64,000 bases of DNA from positions 13,322,062 through 13,386,061 of the forward strand of contig CM018031.1 in the NCBI GenBank assembly GCA_008638375.1. Reading direction: 5' to 3'. Source of the stretch: Nyssa sinensis. Taxonomy: Eukaryota > Streptophyta > Magnoliopsida > Cornales > Nyssaceae. The first letter of the stretch is position 1; every line of letters starts with the position of its first letter. The notes under the pieces are model-generated. The model worked only from the letters and a program-made list of their open reading frames with translations, was not told the origin of the DNA and did not search any database. Positions 36,741-49,063 of this stretch are shown piece after piece. A program made the position numbers and the translations under genes.

Positions 36741-37203
36741 GTACGCTCATTCTTATGCGGTTACACACACACACACATGCATATTTCATTTATTGCGGCG
36801 AAGCCCTTGGTACTTGAGAATTCTCAAATTTGATGTGTAGTTGTATTTGCTGGATTGTGATGGATTTACGTTTCATTTCGATTCATATATAGATATATGT
36901 GTTGAACCGTATTAGGTTTTGATTTTGAAGATTCAAAATTCATGTATGTATGACAATGCATTTAACGATTCTATGGTTTTATTTGTTTTATATGTTGTCT
37001 GTTAGCGCTTTCATGAACTTCGAACGAAACATTAGAACAAGTTGTTAGCTATGAGTTGATGTTATTAGCACTACATGTTAAACCGCACTTTTTAAGCTCG
37101 TTGTTTCTGTGAAAAATACTCTCTTTTTTTTTTTTCTGGATTCTTTCGGGGGTTGCTGAATTGTCTTTGTTGTTTTTCTTCTTGTAGAAAGAGAGAGCTT
37201 TTC

Positions 37204-39330
37204 ATGTGTAGTGGGTCTAAGAGGAAGGTCTGCCCAAGTGGTTTAGTCATGGAGGGCGGTGAATTTCAAAATCAAGAAGGGGTTTTGGGTAATTTTTCAG
37301 TTTTGCTCGAATTATCAGCCCTGGATGATCTGGTTGGTTTTAAAACTGCGGTGGAAGAAGAAGGTCATGATGTTGATGAGTCAAGCTACTGGTATGGGAG
37401 AAGAATTGGTTCAAAGAAGATGGGGTTTGAAGAGAGGACTCCCCTCTTGATTGCGGCTATGTTTGGGAGCAAACAAGTTTTGAGTTATATACTTGAAACT
37501 GGTCGCGTTGATGTAAACAGGGCTGGTGGTTCGGATGGGGCCACTGCCCTCCACTGTGCTGTTGCAGGTGGTTCAGCTTCTTCCCCTGATGTTGTCCGGC
37601 TCTTGCTTGAAGCTTCTGGAGATGCCAATTCTGTTGATGCCTGTGGGAAAAGACCGGGTGACCTAATCGCTCTAACTTTGAATTCTTCCTTTAATTCACG
37701 GAGGAAAGCACTGGAGCTCATGCTAAAGGGCAGTAGTGATATTGGGGAAGCTTGTGTCTCGGCTGATCAGACTTTTCAACATATGAAAGAGCAGGATCAA
37801 CAGATTTCAACGCCAGTGGACTCAAAAGATGGGACTGAGAAGAAAGAGTATCCCGTTGATCCTTCTCTTCCGGACATAAAGAATGGGATTTATGGCACGG
37901 ATGAGTTTAGAATGTACACGTTCAAGGTGAAGCCTTGCTCGAGGGCATACTCCCACGACTGGACAGAGTGCCCATTTGTTCATCCAGGTGAAAATGCAAG
38001 GAGGCGTGATCCACGGAAGTATCATTATAGCTGTGTCCCCTGCCCAGAATTTCGAAAGGGGACATGCAGGCAGGGGGATGCCTGTGAATATGCACACGGA
38101 ATTTTTGAGTGTTGGCTTCACCCCGCACAGTATCGGACTCGTCTCTGCAAGGATGAGACGGGATGTACCAGGAGGGTATGTTTCTTTGCTCACAAGCCTG
38201 AAGAACTTCGTCCCTTGTATGCATCAACAGGGTCAGCAGTGCCTTCTCCCAGATCATTATCAAATAGTGCTTCGTCATTGGATTTCACATCTATGAGCCC
38301 ACTTGCCCTCGGTTCTTCTGTTTTGTTGCCACCCACTTCAACACCACCTATGACTCCTTCAGGAGCTTCTTCTCCTATGGGTGGATCCATGTGGCAGAAC
38401 CAGTCTAACATTGTGCCCCCAATCCTGCAGCTTGCTGGTAGCAGGTTGAAAACTGCATTGAGTGCTAGAGATATGGATTTAGATGCTGAGTTCCGTGGGC
38501 TCGAAAGTAATCGTCGCCTGCAACAGCTGTTGATGGATGAGATATCAAATCTCTCCCCATCCAGCTGGAATAATAGCTTGGCCACTGCTGCAGCTTTTGC
38601 TTCCTCTGGTGACCGAAGTGCTGAGTTGAATAGGCTTGGAGTTGTTAAGCCTACTAACCTTGATGATATTTTTGGATCGCTTGATCCTGCAATTTTGCCT
38701 CAATTACAGGGATTTTCGTTGGATGCTTCTGCACCCCAGGTACACTCTCCAACTGGGATTCAGATGCGCCAAAACATGAACCAGCAGCTCCGCTCCAGCT
38801 ACCCGACTAGCCTTTCATCCTCACCAGTGAGAGCATCACCATCATTTGGAGTTGATCCATCTGGGGCTGCGGCTGCATCAGTTTTGAATTCAAGATCAGC
38901 TGCTTTTGCAAAGCGGAGCCAGAGCTTCATTGATCGAGGTTCTGTTAACCGTCATTCTGGGCTTTCTTCACCTGCTTCTTCTGGAACTTTAATGCATTCT
39001 ATTCCTTCGGGTTGGGGCTCCCCTGATGGCAAATTGGACTGGGGTATCCAGAAAGAAGAACTTAACAAGTTGAGGAAATCTGCATCTTTTGGAATCAGAA
39101 GCAGTGGCAGCAGTTTAACGACACCTGCAGCCTTGACCCCAGCCACTGTTGATGAGCTAGATGTGTCTTGGGTTCATTCTCTGGTGAAGGATGCTCCACC
39201 GGTAAAACCTGGACACTTTGACATGGAGGACGAGCAGCATCAGCAGTATCATCTGAACAGTGGAGGCTCTGAGACGCTTCCACCATGGGTGGAGCAGTTG
39301 TACATGGAGCAGGAGCAGATGGTGGCTTAA
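37204..39330 (+). CDS. Ankyrin and arginine-rich tandem CCCH zinc-finger protein (SZF/C3H type)
   Basis: RR-TZF protein of 708 aa in a single coding exon. Family members bind RNA, shuttle between nucleus and cytoplasmic granules and act in salt, ABA and defence responses. The start MCSGSKRK is chosen because family proteins begin MCSG and the splice acceptor is at 37187; frame open further upstream is intronic. Ankyrin repeats lie at about 75-160 ([24 protein letters not shown]). The arginine-rich CHCH block is C245-X5-H251-X4-C256-X3-H260. The tandem zinc fingers are C280-X7-C288-X5-C294-X3-H298 and C315-X5-C321-X4-C326-X3-H330, all ligands present. A long Ser/Pro-rich C-terminal region ends [14 protein letters not shown]. 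Intact, closest to Arabidopsis SZF1/SZF2 by neighbourhood. Confidence 0.95.
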   Translation: MCSGSKRKVCPSGLVMEGGEFQNQEGVLGNFSVLLELSALDDLVGFKTAVEEEGHDVDESSYWYGRRIGSKKMGFEERTPLLIAAMFGSKQVLSYILETGRVDVNRAGGSDGATALHCAVAGGSASSPDVVRLLLEASGDANSVDACGKRPGDLIALTLNSSFNSRRKALELMLKGSSDIGEACVSADQTFQHMKEQDQQISTPVDSKDGTEKKEYPVDPSLPDIKNGIYGTDEFRMYTFKVKPCSRAYSHDWTECPFVHPGENARRRDPRKYHYSCVPCPEFRKGTCRQGDACEYAHGIFECWLHPAQYRTRLCKDETGCTRRVCFFAHKPEELRPLYASTGSAVPSPRSLSNSASSLDFTSMSPLALGSSVLLPPTSTPPMTPSGASSPMGGSMWQNQSNIVPPILQLAGSRLKTALSARDMDLDAEFRGLESNRRLQQLLMDEISNLSPSSWNNSLATAAAFASSGDRSAELNRLGVVKPTNLDDIFGSLDPAILPQLQGFSLDASAPQVHSPTGIQMRQNMNQQLRSSYPTSLSSSPVRASPSFGVDPSGAAAASVLNSRSAAFAKRSQSFIDRGSVNRHSGLSSPASSGTLMHSIPSGWGSPDGKLDWGIQKEELNKLRKSASFGIRSSGSSLTTPAALTPATVDELDVSWVHSLVKDAPPVKPGHFDMEDEQHQQYHLNSGGSETLPPWVEQLYMEQEQMVA

Positions 39331-41190
39331 AAGCAATGTTAGCACCACATTAGTTGCATGTCTTTATCCTTTAACAAGTTTTTTGTTACCATTTTTTGAA
39401 TTTTTATTCCTATTCAGCATATAGGTCGAAGAAAATGGAGAAAAGAGGAAAACATACCCAAATGGAGATAACAAAGAACTTGGGCAGGATGAAATGATTC
39501 TGCTCATACCATTATTAGGTTCTTTAGGTTAACAGTTATTTTTGCTCCCGCATTCTTAGTTTCTTCACTAGAGTTTGGATGTGGAATAATGATCTATCCC
39601 TGAGAATGATGGGCTGAAACTGCCTACTTTTGATGTGAAAATGGTGGGTTGTACATGTTATATGCAGTACAACGTGTCAAAAGTTGATTAATTCATTATG
39701 TCTTTCATATTCACGTGCAATTACCCATTTTGATCAATGATTCTTTTTCTTTTATTTTATTTGTATTTTTTTCTTTCCTTTGAAAGTTCTTGAGTTCTTA
39801 TCATTTGGATAATGCTGCACAATTTTAATGGCCTGTTTTGCAAATCCCATTCGGAATTGAGATTTTATGAGCATTTTGGATGACAATGCCTTCGCTATCT
39901 AGGTCTTAAGCTTAAAACTGATAGGATTAGGAGCTCACATGACCTTTTCGGGCTAAATTTGGGATTGGGCCGATGCATGATGCATCCTTCAGTGTTACTT
40001 CCAATTTTTTGCCCTCCTTTTAACTTGTGGATTGGTGTGAATTGCTTTCGAAGGTGAGGGTCTATTCAGTTTGTGATCTGCTCAGTTAGACTCATTCAAA
40101 ATCGGATCACAAGATAAATAACTCGATATTCGACTTTGTTAATTTATTGAACTCGTTTTAAGCTTAATTTGTTAAGTTAAAAATAGTTTAATATTATATA
40201 AAAAATTAAGTTACTCAAATTTAACTTGTGATTGGCTCGATTAAAGATTTGTTTGAGATCAGTTAAAAAATTAAAAAATTTGAATATAATTTAAAATTCG
40301 TCTATCTTAACAAGTCAAGCTTAAGCTTAGACAATTCATTCCTTGACAATCTGAAAGTTATGTCTTTAAGTCTTGGAGTTTAGCCTTAAACGCTTGGCAT
40401 ATTCCAATCTTCTTCATCAATCGGTTACCCACTTACTGAATCATCACTAAAAACCATCAATGGTGATCTGCAAAGCTCACGGAATCAGTCCTGAGCTCAA
40501 AAGAACCTGCCGGGGACAATTCCCATGAAGCAAGGTGTTGGATTAACTTGAACAGTCTGCTCTACGTAAACCCAATGGCCCCAAACCTGCATATGATAGA
40601 TTTACAGATTATATCTTTGCACTCTCTTTCTGTCTCTGTTCCGCATATATTATTTCTCTATATTGTGTTTGTTAAAGGACTTGCAACCTACCAATCTGTG
40701 GATGTACCCTACATTTAGCATCCTTGTGAGTTTTGAGTTGTATCTTGGAGTCTGGATTGTCTGAGAGTACCATCACGTGATGAGGCTTTTCGGCTTTAGG
40801 ACAGCATCGTCGGCCTGCTGCTTCGCTTATCTCACAGGTCAGCTTTCCTTATTCTAAATTACTCTATTTATCTTACTTAATTTTTATATTGGAGCCTTAA
40901 GATTAAATGACTTTTAAGTGTGACTAAAGTACTCAATTGCAGTAGTAGTGTAAAAACATTTTCTAACAAAAGGATAGGATTGGAAGGATTTTTCTGGGTC
41001 GTTTGTGAAGCGTAGGCTTGGCATAGAACAGGGATTTGGACATTTTTAATGCCTGGGTGTTGCTAGCCTTCCAAATATGCCAAATTTCGGAGAGGAAAGG
41101 TGATGCCATAAGAGGTACTAGGCCAACTTTTGGAAGTTCAATGTTGGATTTGGCCCATTGATCACAAGGGATCAAGGTTAAAAAAACCAG
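39331..41190. other. RR-TZF 3' UTR and intergenic DNA with a LINE-like scrap
   Basis: The first 400 bp or so are likely 3' UTR. 40050-40340 is a dispersed AT-rich repeat with GACTCGTT-like motifs, related in style to 56410-56690 in the desaturase gene. On the minus strand at about 40965-41190, SEIWHIWKASN resembles the end of plant LINE reverse transcriptases; this is weak evidence. A possible tiny exon (ATGAGGCTTTTCGG..., 40780-40838, then GTCAGC) is unsupported. Confidence 0.35.
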
Positions 41191-41360
41191 TTTAATAGAG
41201 CAAGCAACATTGCCTGCATAACAAACTCTGCAAACGGATTCATAACAGAATGCTCTGTCAAAGATCAACCTGAAATGCGTTGTAATAATACTTAGAATAT
41301 TCTGGAATACTGGTGTAACAGAATAGGTGCAATTATGTAATTTGTATTTAGACATGTGAT
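41191..41360 (+). repeat. Inverted partial LTR abutting the 3' LTR
   Basis: TTTAATAGAGCAAGCAACAT through TTTAGACATGTGAT is the reverse complement of most of the adjacent LTR and resembles the 5' LTR at several diagnostic bases. The junction forms the perfect palindrome ATGTGATCACAT. With 41465-41640 it makes a stem of about 160 bp around a loop of about 110 bp. Confidence 0.85.
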
Positions 41361-41640
41361 CACATAGAAGAAGAAACTGGAAAATAGAGTAATTGTAGTA
41401 TGAATTTTTCTCATGATTAAAGCCAAAAGGCAGTACAATATTTATAGGCATTCTCGTGCCTAAAATACAATCACATGCCTAAATACAAATTACATAATTG
41501 CAACTATTCTATTACACCAGTATTCCAGAATATTCTAAGTATTATTACAACGCATTTCAAGTTGATCTTTGACTAGAACATTCTGTTATGGATCTGTTTG
41601 CAGAGTTTGTTATGCAGGCTAGTGTTGCTTGCTCTATTAT
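41353..41640 (-). repeat. Copia 3' LTR
   Basis: About 285 bp matching 46037-46323. Adjacent to the polypurine tract, which marks this as the 3' copy for a minus-strand element. Confidence 0.85.
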
Positions 41641-43260
41641 CCCCCCTCGTTTCAAGCATCACAGGAGAAATAGTGAGGTTGGAACGCAAGAATTCAAATC
41701 TAGCTGATGAGAGGGGTTTATTCAGAATGTCGACAAGTTGATCTCGACTAGAAACAAAGGAGACATGTGAGAGTTTTAGTAGCCACTCTTTCTCGAACAA
41801 AATGATAATCAAGATCAACATGCTTCGTGTGTGAATGTAGGACATGATTAACATAGAGATACGTAGCCCCAAGATTATCACACATCAAATTGGGTGGATC
41901 AGCCAGAAAAATACCCAATTCTCTTAGAAGAGATTGCAACCATAAAAGATCACAGGCAGTATTAGCAATAGATTTATATTCAGCCTCTGTAGAGGAACAA
42001 GCTATAATAGGTTGCTTTTTAGATCCCCAAGAAATTAAATGTGAACCAAAAAACTATACAAAATCCACTAGTGGACTTCCTATCATCAGGGCAACCAGCC
42101 CAGTTAGCATCAGAGAAAGCAGTGAGTTTTGGTGAAGAAATGGGAGAAAAACGCAGACCATAGGAAGCTGTTAAACAAAGATAGCGAAGTATCCTTTTAA
42201 CAACTTGCCAATGGGGAAGACGAGGACAATGCATAAATTGACACACTTTATTGACAGCGAAGGAGATATCAGGTCTAGTGAAAGCTAAGTACTGAAGACT
42301 ACCAACGATACTACGATAAAGCTGAGGATCCTCAAATGAGGGCCTATCTAATGCAATAAGTTTGCAGTTGGTAGCCATGGGAGTTGACACAGGTTTCGAA
42401 GTATGTATATTAGTCCTAAGTAACAAATCTAAAATATATCGAGTTTGAGACAAGAAGAGACCAGAGGAGAATCTAGATTACCTGAATGCCAAGAAAATAG
42501 TGTAGCACACCAAGATCTTTGACAGGAAAAGTAGTACGAAGAGCAGCAATGAAATCTGTGATAAGTGTGGGTTTAGATGCAGTGACAATTATATCATCTA
42601 CATAAACTAACACATAAACACAGATAGAATCAGATTTATAAATAAACAACGAAGAATCAGAGACTAATGCTACAAATCCAAGAGAGAGTAACTTGGAGCT
42701 TAACTTAGAAAACCAAGCCCTAGGGGCTTGTTTAAGCCCATAAATGAATTTTTTAAGCTTACAAACATGATGAGGAAAGTCAGGATGTACAAACCCAGGT
42801 GATTGTTACATGAAGACATCCTCTTCAAGATCATCGTGCAGAAACGCGTTCTGGACGTCGAGTTGATGCAGTGGCCATTGACGAGAAACAGCAAGAGAAA
42901 TGAGCAATCGTATGGTCACTGGCTTTACTACTGGACTGAAAGTCTCAGAGTAATCAAGTCCGGCTTGCTGATGGAACCCTTTAGCAACAAGATGAGCTTT
43001 ACGTCACTCTAAGGTACCATCAGCAAGACGCTTAGTCTTGAGGACCCATTTACATCTAAGAATATTTTGGCTGGGATGGGGAGGAACAAGAAGCTAAGTA
43101 TGATTATGAAGAAGGGCTTCAAATTCACTAGCCATGGCAGCACGCCAGGCAGGGAACTTGTACGCCTCAGAAAATGACGAAGGCTCTTCGGGAATGGTCT
43201 GTGTTTCGGTGAGGTGAGAGGTAGGTTTCGGAGGTGGCCAAGGTATGGTACCATCCGATC
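41641..43260 (-). pseudogene. Copia reverse transcriptase and RNase H remnant
   Basis: Pieces in several frames: EFEALLHNHT start of RT (about 43100-43250), VDDII box (about 42590-42605), YFLGIQV (about 42480-42500), then LYRSIVGSLQYLAFTRPDIS and FSDANWAGCPDDRKSTSG (about 42060-42330), the classic copia RT/RNase H junction, and RNase H with [14 protein letters not shown] (about 41770-41840). Stops and frameshifts interrupt it. Confidence 0.85.
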
Positions 43261-43569
43261 GAAGGAGTAGGTCGAGAGGTCTGGGTTTTAGACCGTGTAT
43301 GGATATGATGAGTAGATGAGGGATTTGAGGTGATAGCATCTGTGAGAGATAAAGAAGGCAGACAAAAGAGAGTGGGTGACGCCGAGGGTGAAGAAGGAGA
43401 GCCTGCAAGAGATGGAGAGTTAGGACTGGGAGAGGTAGACGATGGCTCAATAGAGCTTCGGTTTGGTGAGAATCGCGGGTCCTCAGGTTGAAAAGACGAG
43501 AGATTAAGAGTATCTGAGGTATCCGTGGAGTATGAGGAAGGGGCAATGGGCCGAAAGTCTGTGTTTGGG

Positions 43570-45360
43570 TCAAGGAGTGTAGTGGGCTAGCGGTGGAGTG
43601 TGTGAAGTAGAGAAAGGGGGATGATTGAGAGGAGACTGAGAATTAGATGGGCCAGAGGAGGATGGGTTTGGGTCTGACGTAGAGGAAGAAACAGGAAGAA
43701 AGGTAGGCTGGAAAGATGAGGAAGACCGAGAGGAATGAGACGAATCTTCAGCAAACGAAAAACGTGTTTTGTTAAAAACGACGTCTCGAGAGATATAAAT
43801 TCGTCCAGAGGGTATGTGAAGATAGCTATAACCCTTGTGATCAGGAGTATAGCCAAGGAAAACACACAATTGAGAACGCATATCCATTTTATGACGATTA
43901 AAATGATGTAAATTAGGCCAACAAGCAGAGCCAAAAATACGTAAAAAGGAATAATCGAGGGGAGACTTGAGTAATATGTGAAACGAAGAAGAATTTTGTA
44001 ATACGGGAATGGGCATACGATTAATGAGAAAAACCGCAGTTTGAAAGGCATCAGACCAATATTTTGTTGGAATAGAAGATTGAGCCATTAATGATAAACC
44101 AGTTTCAACAATATGGCGATGATGCCTTTCAAAACTACCATTCTGAGCATGAGAGTAGGGGCATGTTATACGGTGAGAGATGCCAAAATTTTGAAGTATT
44201 TTTGGAAGAGGGCGAAATTCGCCACCCCAATCGGTTTGAATTGCAAGTATTTTGGTAGAGAAAGTATTGTGAACATATTTCAGAAAGGCTAAGAAAATAG
44301 AAACAACATCAGATTTTGCATGCAAAGGAAAATATATACCAAATATATTTGCTAAAGTCATCCACAATAGACAGATAAAATCTAAAACCAAGAAAGGAGA
44401 GCATAGGCGCTGGTCCCCATACATCTAAAAATAAAAGTTGAAAGGGGGAATGGGATCAGGGAAGGGGAAGGGGACAGGGGATGTGGGAGAGAATGAGACT
44501 TTGCTTGAAGACAAGAAAAACATATATGTGGTCTAGTAGCATGAGTAATAGGAAGATTAAAATGCTTGATCGTGAGAGAGGTTGTCCGAGAGCTGGGGTG
44601 GCCTAAATGGGAAGTGCCAAATTTGTGGGATGGTTCTAACACCAATCAGAGCTTGAGGAGGAGGAGTCTTAGCCACGGCATCAGCTTCCAGCACGTACAG
44701 ACCGTCCTTAACGAAACCCTGAAGAAGAACCACTTGGGTTCGTATATCCTTCACAAGAAAACCAGTGGAAGTAAATTCAAAAGCAACAGAGTTATCCAAA
44801 CAAAATTGACGAACTGAAAGTAAATTGCGAGAAATCAAAAGAACGTGAAAAAGTTGTCGAAGAAGAAATTTGCCAGTGGGAGTCTGAAGGATGCCGTTGC
44901 CAGAGTGCTAAATGGGAATGGAAGAGCCATCTCCAATGCTGACACGATCAGTACCTTGATAAAAGGAGGAGTCCAGGTTCAGATTTGAGAAATCAGCTAT
45001 AAAATGATTGGTAGCCGCTGTATCAAGAAACCAGCTGTTGGGGTTTGCAGGGCTGTGATTGCTAGGTAAGGCCGAGTAGTTAGTAGAGAAAGAAGGTGGG
45101 GGAGGGGCTTGGAAAGCATGGTCAAATCTGTAATAGCAAGAGACTGACAGTATGACCCACACGTTGACAAAGTTGGCAGGTTGGCCGATTAGAAGAATTG
45201 GAGGTAAAGGAATTAGGGGATGAAGAATTGGGGCGACCACCACCCCTACCACGACCGCGACCACGGTTAGGAGAGAAACGAATAGTAGTTGTATTGGCTG
45301 AAAGGGACGAGTCCAGAGAGCAGAGATTGGGTTTGATGACTGAGACGAGATTCATGGTTT
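43570..45360 (-). pseudogene. Copia zinc finger, protease and integrase remnant
   Basis: Minus-strand frames give CQLCQRVGHT (nucleocapsid knuckle, about 45160-45190), SWFLDTAATNHF (protease, about 45000-45040), a GAG-pre-integrase block with a HLGHPS motif (about 44590) and the integrase core TDWGGEF...SHAQNGSFERHHRH (about 44110-44240), then a GSACWP...FLGY segment. The frame changes near 45200, 44600 and 44400. Confidence 0.85.
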
Positions 45361-45959
45361 AAAAAGTAGCTGTATATTTGAGCGGAAGTCAAGGGTTCAG
45401 GCCTAGTGGTGATTGAAGTAACGATGGAGTCACAATCGGACCCGAGACCTGCAAGAAGATAGATATTGAACTCATGAGGTGACAGGGGATGGCCGGTGGC
45501 ATTTAAGGAGGCAGAGAGAGCCTTGGCTTTGTGAAAGTACTCGGTTATTATTTCGGATCCTTTCTTGAGCGTAGCAAGGGATTATTGAGTATGCATGATG
45601 CGAGCTTGAATTTTGGCCGAAAACAGAACTTGAAGTGTTGTCCAAACTTCCTGAGAAGTTGAGCAATCCAGAACTTGAGCAAGCACATAATCGGTGAGGA
45701 AAGAGTTAATAGCAAAAATGAGGAGTTGATCTTGGAGAATCCAGTGTTCATATTTAGGATTAGGTTGGTCAGCAATGGTGGAAGGAGGTGGGGGAAGACT
45801 GCCATCAACGAAGCCATAGACCTTGTTGCCTTTGAGGAACGGAAGGATCTAAGCCTTCCAGAGAAGATAATTCTCGGAAGTTAGTTTTGCTGTGATTAGG
45901 TGAGCAGCAGAAGAAACAATTGTATGACTAAGAGATGGGATTTTGGATGTCTGGGCCAT
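45361..45959 (-). pseudogene. Copia gag remnant
   Basis: Begins MAQTSKIPSLSH at 45959. KLTSENYLLWKA precedes an in-frame TAG; the frame continues with LPFLKGNKVYGFVDGS and a UBN2-type gag (EVWTTLQVLFSA). Another stop follows near 45580. Confidence 0.8.
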
Positions 45960-46036
45960 TGGATCAAGGTAGAGGAAGCAGGTCCTAAGGGACGACTGAT
46001 ACCATAAAGAAGAAAGATGAGTGCATTGCAAGTGTT

Positions 46037-46323
46037 TGATGATACATTGCAGAGAAGAAGAAACTAGAAAACAGAGTAATTGTAGTATGAAGTTTTCCTC
46101 ATGATTAAAGCCAAAAGTACAATATTTATAGGCATTCTCGTGCCTAAAATACAATCACATGTCTAAATACAAATTACATAATTGCACCTACTCTGTTACA
46201 CCAGTATTCCAGAATATTCTAAGTATTATTACATTGCATTTCAGGTTGATCTTTGACAGAGCATTCTGTTATGGATCCGTTTGCAGAGTTTGTTATGCAG
46301 GTAGTGTTGCTTGCTCTATTACA
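46037..46323 (-). repeat. Copia 5' LTR
   Basis: Matches 41353-41640. The outer end reads ...CTATTACA on the plus strand (TGTAATAG on the element strand), a normal TG terminus. No matching 5-bp duplication found between the outer flanks. Confidence 0.85.
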
Positions 46324-47700
46324 GTTCAAATGGAGAACCTGTCTTTCCCACCCCAGACTTCTCAATTCTTGCGATTCCCAGCCCCTTCCTTCAGCTGGTT
46401 TTGGCTTGCCCCTTGTATAGGTTGGAGCTATGAAGCTTACCTTCTTATTAGAGAAAGGGAAAAGGAGCCTGACTGAAGCGGAGGGGATTGGATTTCACCA
46501 ATGAACAAATCAGTGGGCAACCATAGTTTATTTTTTTTGTGGTGGTGTTGACCGTTGTTATTGAAATCATAGAGGCAGTTATGTGGGCTCATAGAATAAC
46601 TTCTCAAATGGATGATGTTGGTCCAGATTTCCCGACTCCTAAGTCCTGGGAGAAACCATGCAAGATATCTGAATTCCCTCATAAGAAAGGAACATCCGTG
46701 GAAACAAGTTCATATGCTGATTTAGAGGTGACAACCCAGTTGTAATGCAATCAACGATAGTTACTTAATGAATTGCTAAAGATTGTTATCTGAATAGGGA
46801 GAAGAGTGGGATGAGAGAGTTTACAGGACTGCATCATCAGCAAAACAAACATAAATGCCATCTCGTCTGCAAGAAATTCTGTAACTGGTACGTGATTAAT
46901 CAGTGGTGAGTCGTACAATGAATTTTAATACTAATTGTTAGTGAGTGGAGACTTGAGCTTAATTGTGGGAGGCAAAACTCTACTTTACTGGAAACTTTTT
47001 TGATACTTGAAGCTTTCCATTTTCAGTCTTAACTACTGTAAGTTAGGAACGAAATCTACAGTCTGCAGTAAGCTACTATTATTGTAATGTATAACTTAGA
47101 GATGATGAAGAACAAGTGGCCTTAATTTTATTGATCAACAGGTACCATTCCAAGTTCCATTCTAAGACAAAGTATTAATCAGATTCTTGATGACCCAAGT
47201 GACTCCATATGATCAGAAAAATGGGTAATGTTGACCGTTTTTTTTTTTTTGTGCGGAAATTTTGATTTCATAATTTTGTTTGGAATTAATATTAGTAGTT
47301 TTTTGTTTTACAAAAATAAAGAATTAATAGTTTTATATTTCTATTAGTACTCTTTAGTCTTATAAATATGATGTATTAGACTTTTATTATTCAAATTATC
47401 GTCAATAAAATACAATTTCGAGTTTAGAAATTTTTTTTTTTTGAATAAGTAATTCCCAAGTTACTTTATTGGTAAAAAATTAGACATGTTCAATTATTTT
47501 CATATTTTCGTACTGCATCAAAAGAATTGGTGTATCAATGCTCAGTTAGCTTCAATTTACAGTCCACTATTATTACATAGACATAAATTCACTTTTACAG
47601 TTTATTTATTGTAATATACAAGTTAGAGATCTCCAATTCATCCCCCATCCCCCCCCCCCCCCCCAAAGGAAAAAAATTACAAATCTTTAAGTAGTATTAC
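46324..47700. other. Intergenic DNA between copia and the TRM-like gene
   Basis: A less AT-rich stretch at 46330-46745 is open in one frame (ending SYADLEVTTQL, stop near 46743) without recognisable domain. A 16-C run lies at 47649-47664. Confidence 0.35.
47649..47664. repeat. Poly-C tract of 16
   Basis: Uninterrupted run of 16 C about 40 bp downstream of the TRM-like stop codon. Confidence 0.95.
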
Positions 47701-47703
47701 AAA

Positions 47704-49063
47704 TCAAAATTTTGAATGGGAAGTGGTAACAAGTTGATCTACAAGCTCATTCAACAATTGTTCGAGAATTTGTAACCCAAAATCTGTACCAATATCTTCA
47801 ATACCTTCAACCTTCCCCATATCTCTGATCCAATTCAATTCCATCATTTCTCCTCCAGCCATTTTACAAATTTCACTCCGCATCTGTACATAATTTTGAT
47901 TTGGGTAGTCTTTCTTTCTTGATCCATGACATTTTCCTTCGTTTATCTTCATGTCTTGATATTGATCATCACTGGTTGGACTATCAGTGTTGCATGGAGA
48001 TGAAGTTTCTAGTTCAGCTGATAATGTCCTCCTTAAATTCGAACCACTCAACCTTGAATCTTCTTCTGTTACAATCAATTCATACAAAGATATTAAAAAA
48101 ATAATTATAGAATTCATAGACAGTTAATACTATGAACTAAATCAAACTATAAGAGGATTAAAATATGAAGAGTATTGAAAAACGAACCTGAAGTATGAAC
48201 TTTGGGATCAAGAACAGAAACAGGGCTCGAGTTCTCGGAATTGCACTCTGTTTCAACTTTCTTAGCTATAGATACGTTCTCTTTCTTCTTCTTCCTCCTT
48301 GATCTCCCTCCATCAGATTTTCCTTCCTGGTTCGTGGGTTTTGACTTCTTCACAACTCGCATGGCAGCATTTGAATTTTCGTTAGAATTCTTGGTGGGAC
48401 GAAGAATGTCACTAGGATCTTTTACTTTGCTGTTGTTTCCGATCTTGTGATTGATCCTCCTCTTTGGCTTCTCATCGGACGCCAACTTATTAATCTCTTG
48501 ATTTTCTTTGTTCTTCTTGTCAGGGACATTCCCACCCCTGTTATTCTTGTTTCTACATCTCTCTGCTTTTCTTTGCTTCAATTCTTCAAAATCCACACTG
48601 GGTTTCTTCACTTTCGATCCCAATTCCCCAGTTTCAACTCCATTCTTGAAGCTTAGAATAAAGAAATTCTCGTCTTCTAGCTCAATGAATGTGGGAGCCT
48701 CTCGAAATGACAACGAGGTCCTGACACGTCGATGATGCCCCTGCTTAGACTCAAATTCTCCCCAAGAATCCACATAATTCATTGATCGGCTTCGTGAAAT
48801 TGAATTGGAATTATTTGGGTATCAATCATCGGCATAGACTCCAAACCCATTAGCCTTGCCACTATCCCAGGAGTTGCAGCAGCTCCAACTCTCTCCTCTG
48901 CTTCCAAGTATGGAAGCTTGTCATACTGTAACGATTTCACTTCTGCATCTTTAATATGATCATAGGGGTACGTGGGGAGACTATTGAAGCAAAAGAGTCG
49001 ACGTAAAATGCCGTCGAGACACCCGGTAGTGGCACTTTTGGGATTGCACATGACTGCCATCAT
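47704..49063 (-). CDS. TRM/LONGIFOLIA-like protein (VARLMGL motif), one apparent frameshift
   Basis: Family members are microtubule-associated and recruit TON1/PP2A complexes that control division plane and cell shape. Exons are 49063-48188 and 48065-47704, with donor CAG|GTTCGT and acceptor AACAG. The hallmark is GIVARLMGLESMP, about 70 residues from the start. After TQ the frame stops (ADQ, TGA), but the next frame carries SISRSRSMNYVDSWGEF, a typical continuation. One base appears missing in the AAA run at 48814-48816; with it the model is 412 aa and all phases fit. The middle is Lys/Arg-rich (RRKKKKE). The C-terminus is acidic and helical (EQLLNELVDQLV), as in DUF4378-like tails. Either a recent null allele or a homopolymer sequencing error. 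Short for the family, so the exact subgroup is open. Confidence 0.75.

Larger units (their letters stand above)
41191..46323 (-). mobile_element. Decayed Ty1/copia LTR retrotransposon with an extra inverted LTR piece
   Basis: In minus-strand order: 5' LTR (46037-46323), primer-binding site (ATGGTATCAG, about 45999-46008), gag, CCHC finger and protease, integrase, reverse transcriptase, RNase H, polypurine tract (reverse of CCCCCCTC, 41641-41648), 3' LTR (41353-41640). This order, with integrase before RT, defines copia. The LTRs differ by roughly 15 substitutions plus small indels in about 285 bp by eye, so the insertion is not recent. Many stops and frameshifts make it immobile. An inverted partial LTR lies at 41191-41360. 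Confidence 0.92.

Noticed and set aside
40780..46745. A host gene split by the copia insertion (small exon at 40780-40838, open frame at 46545-46745)
   Set aside because: No phase-compatible exons join them, no matching target-site duplication flanks the element, and neither piece matches a known family.
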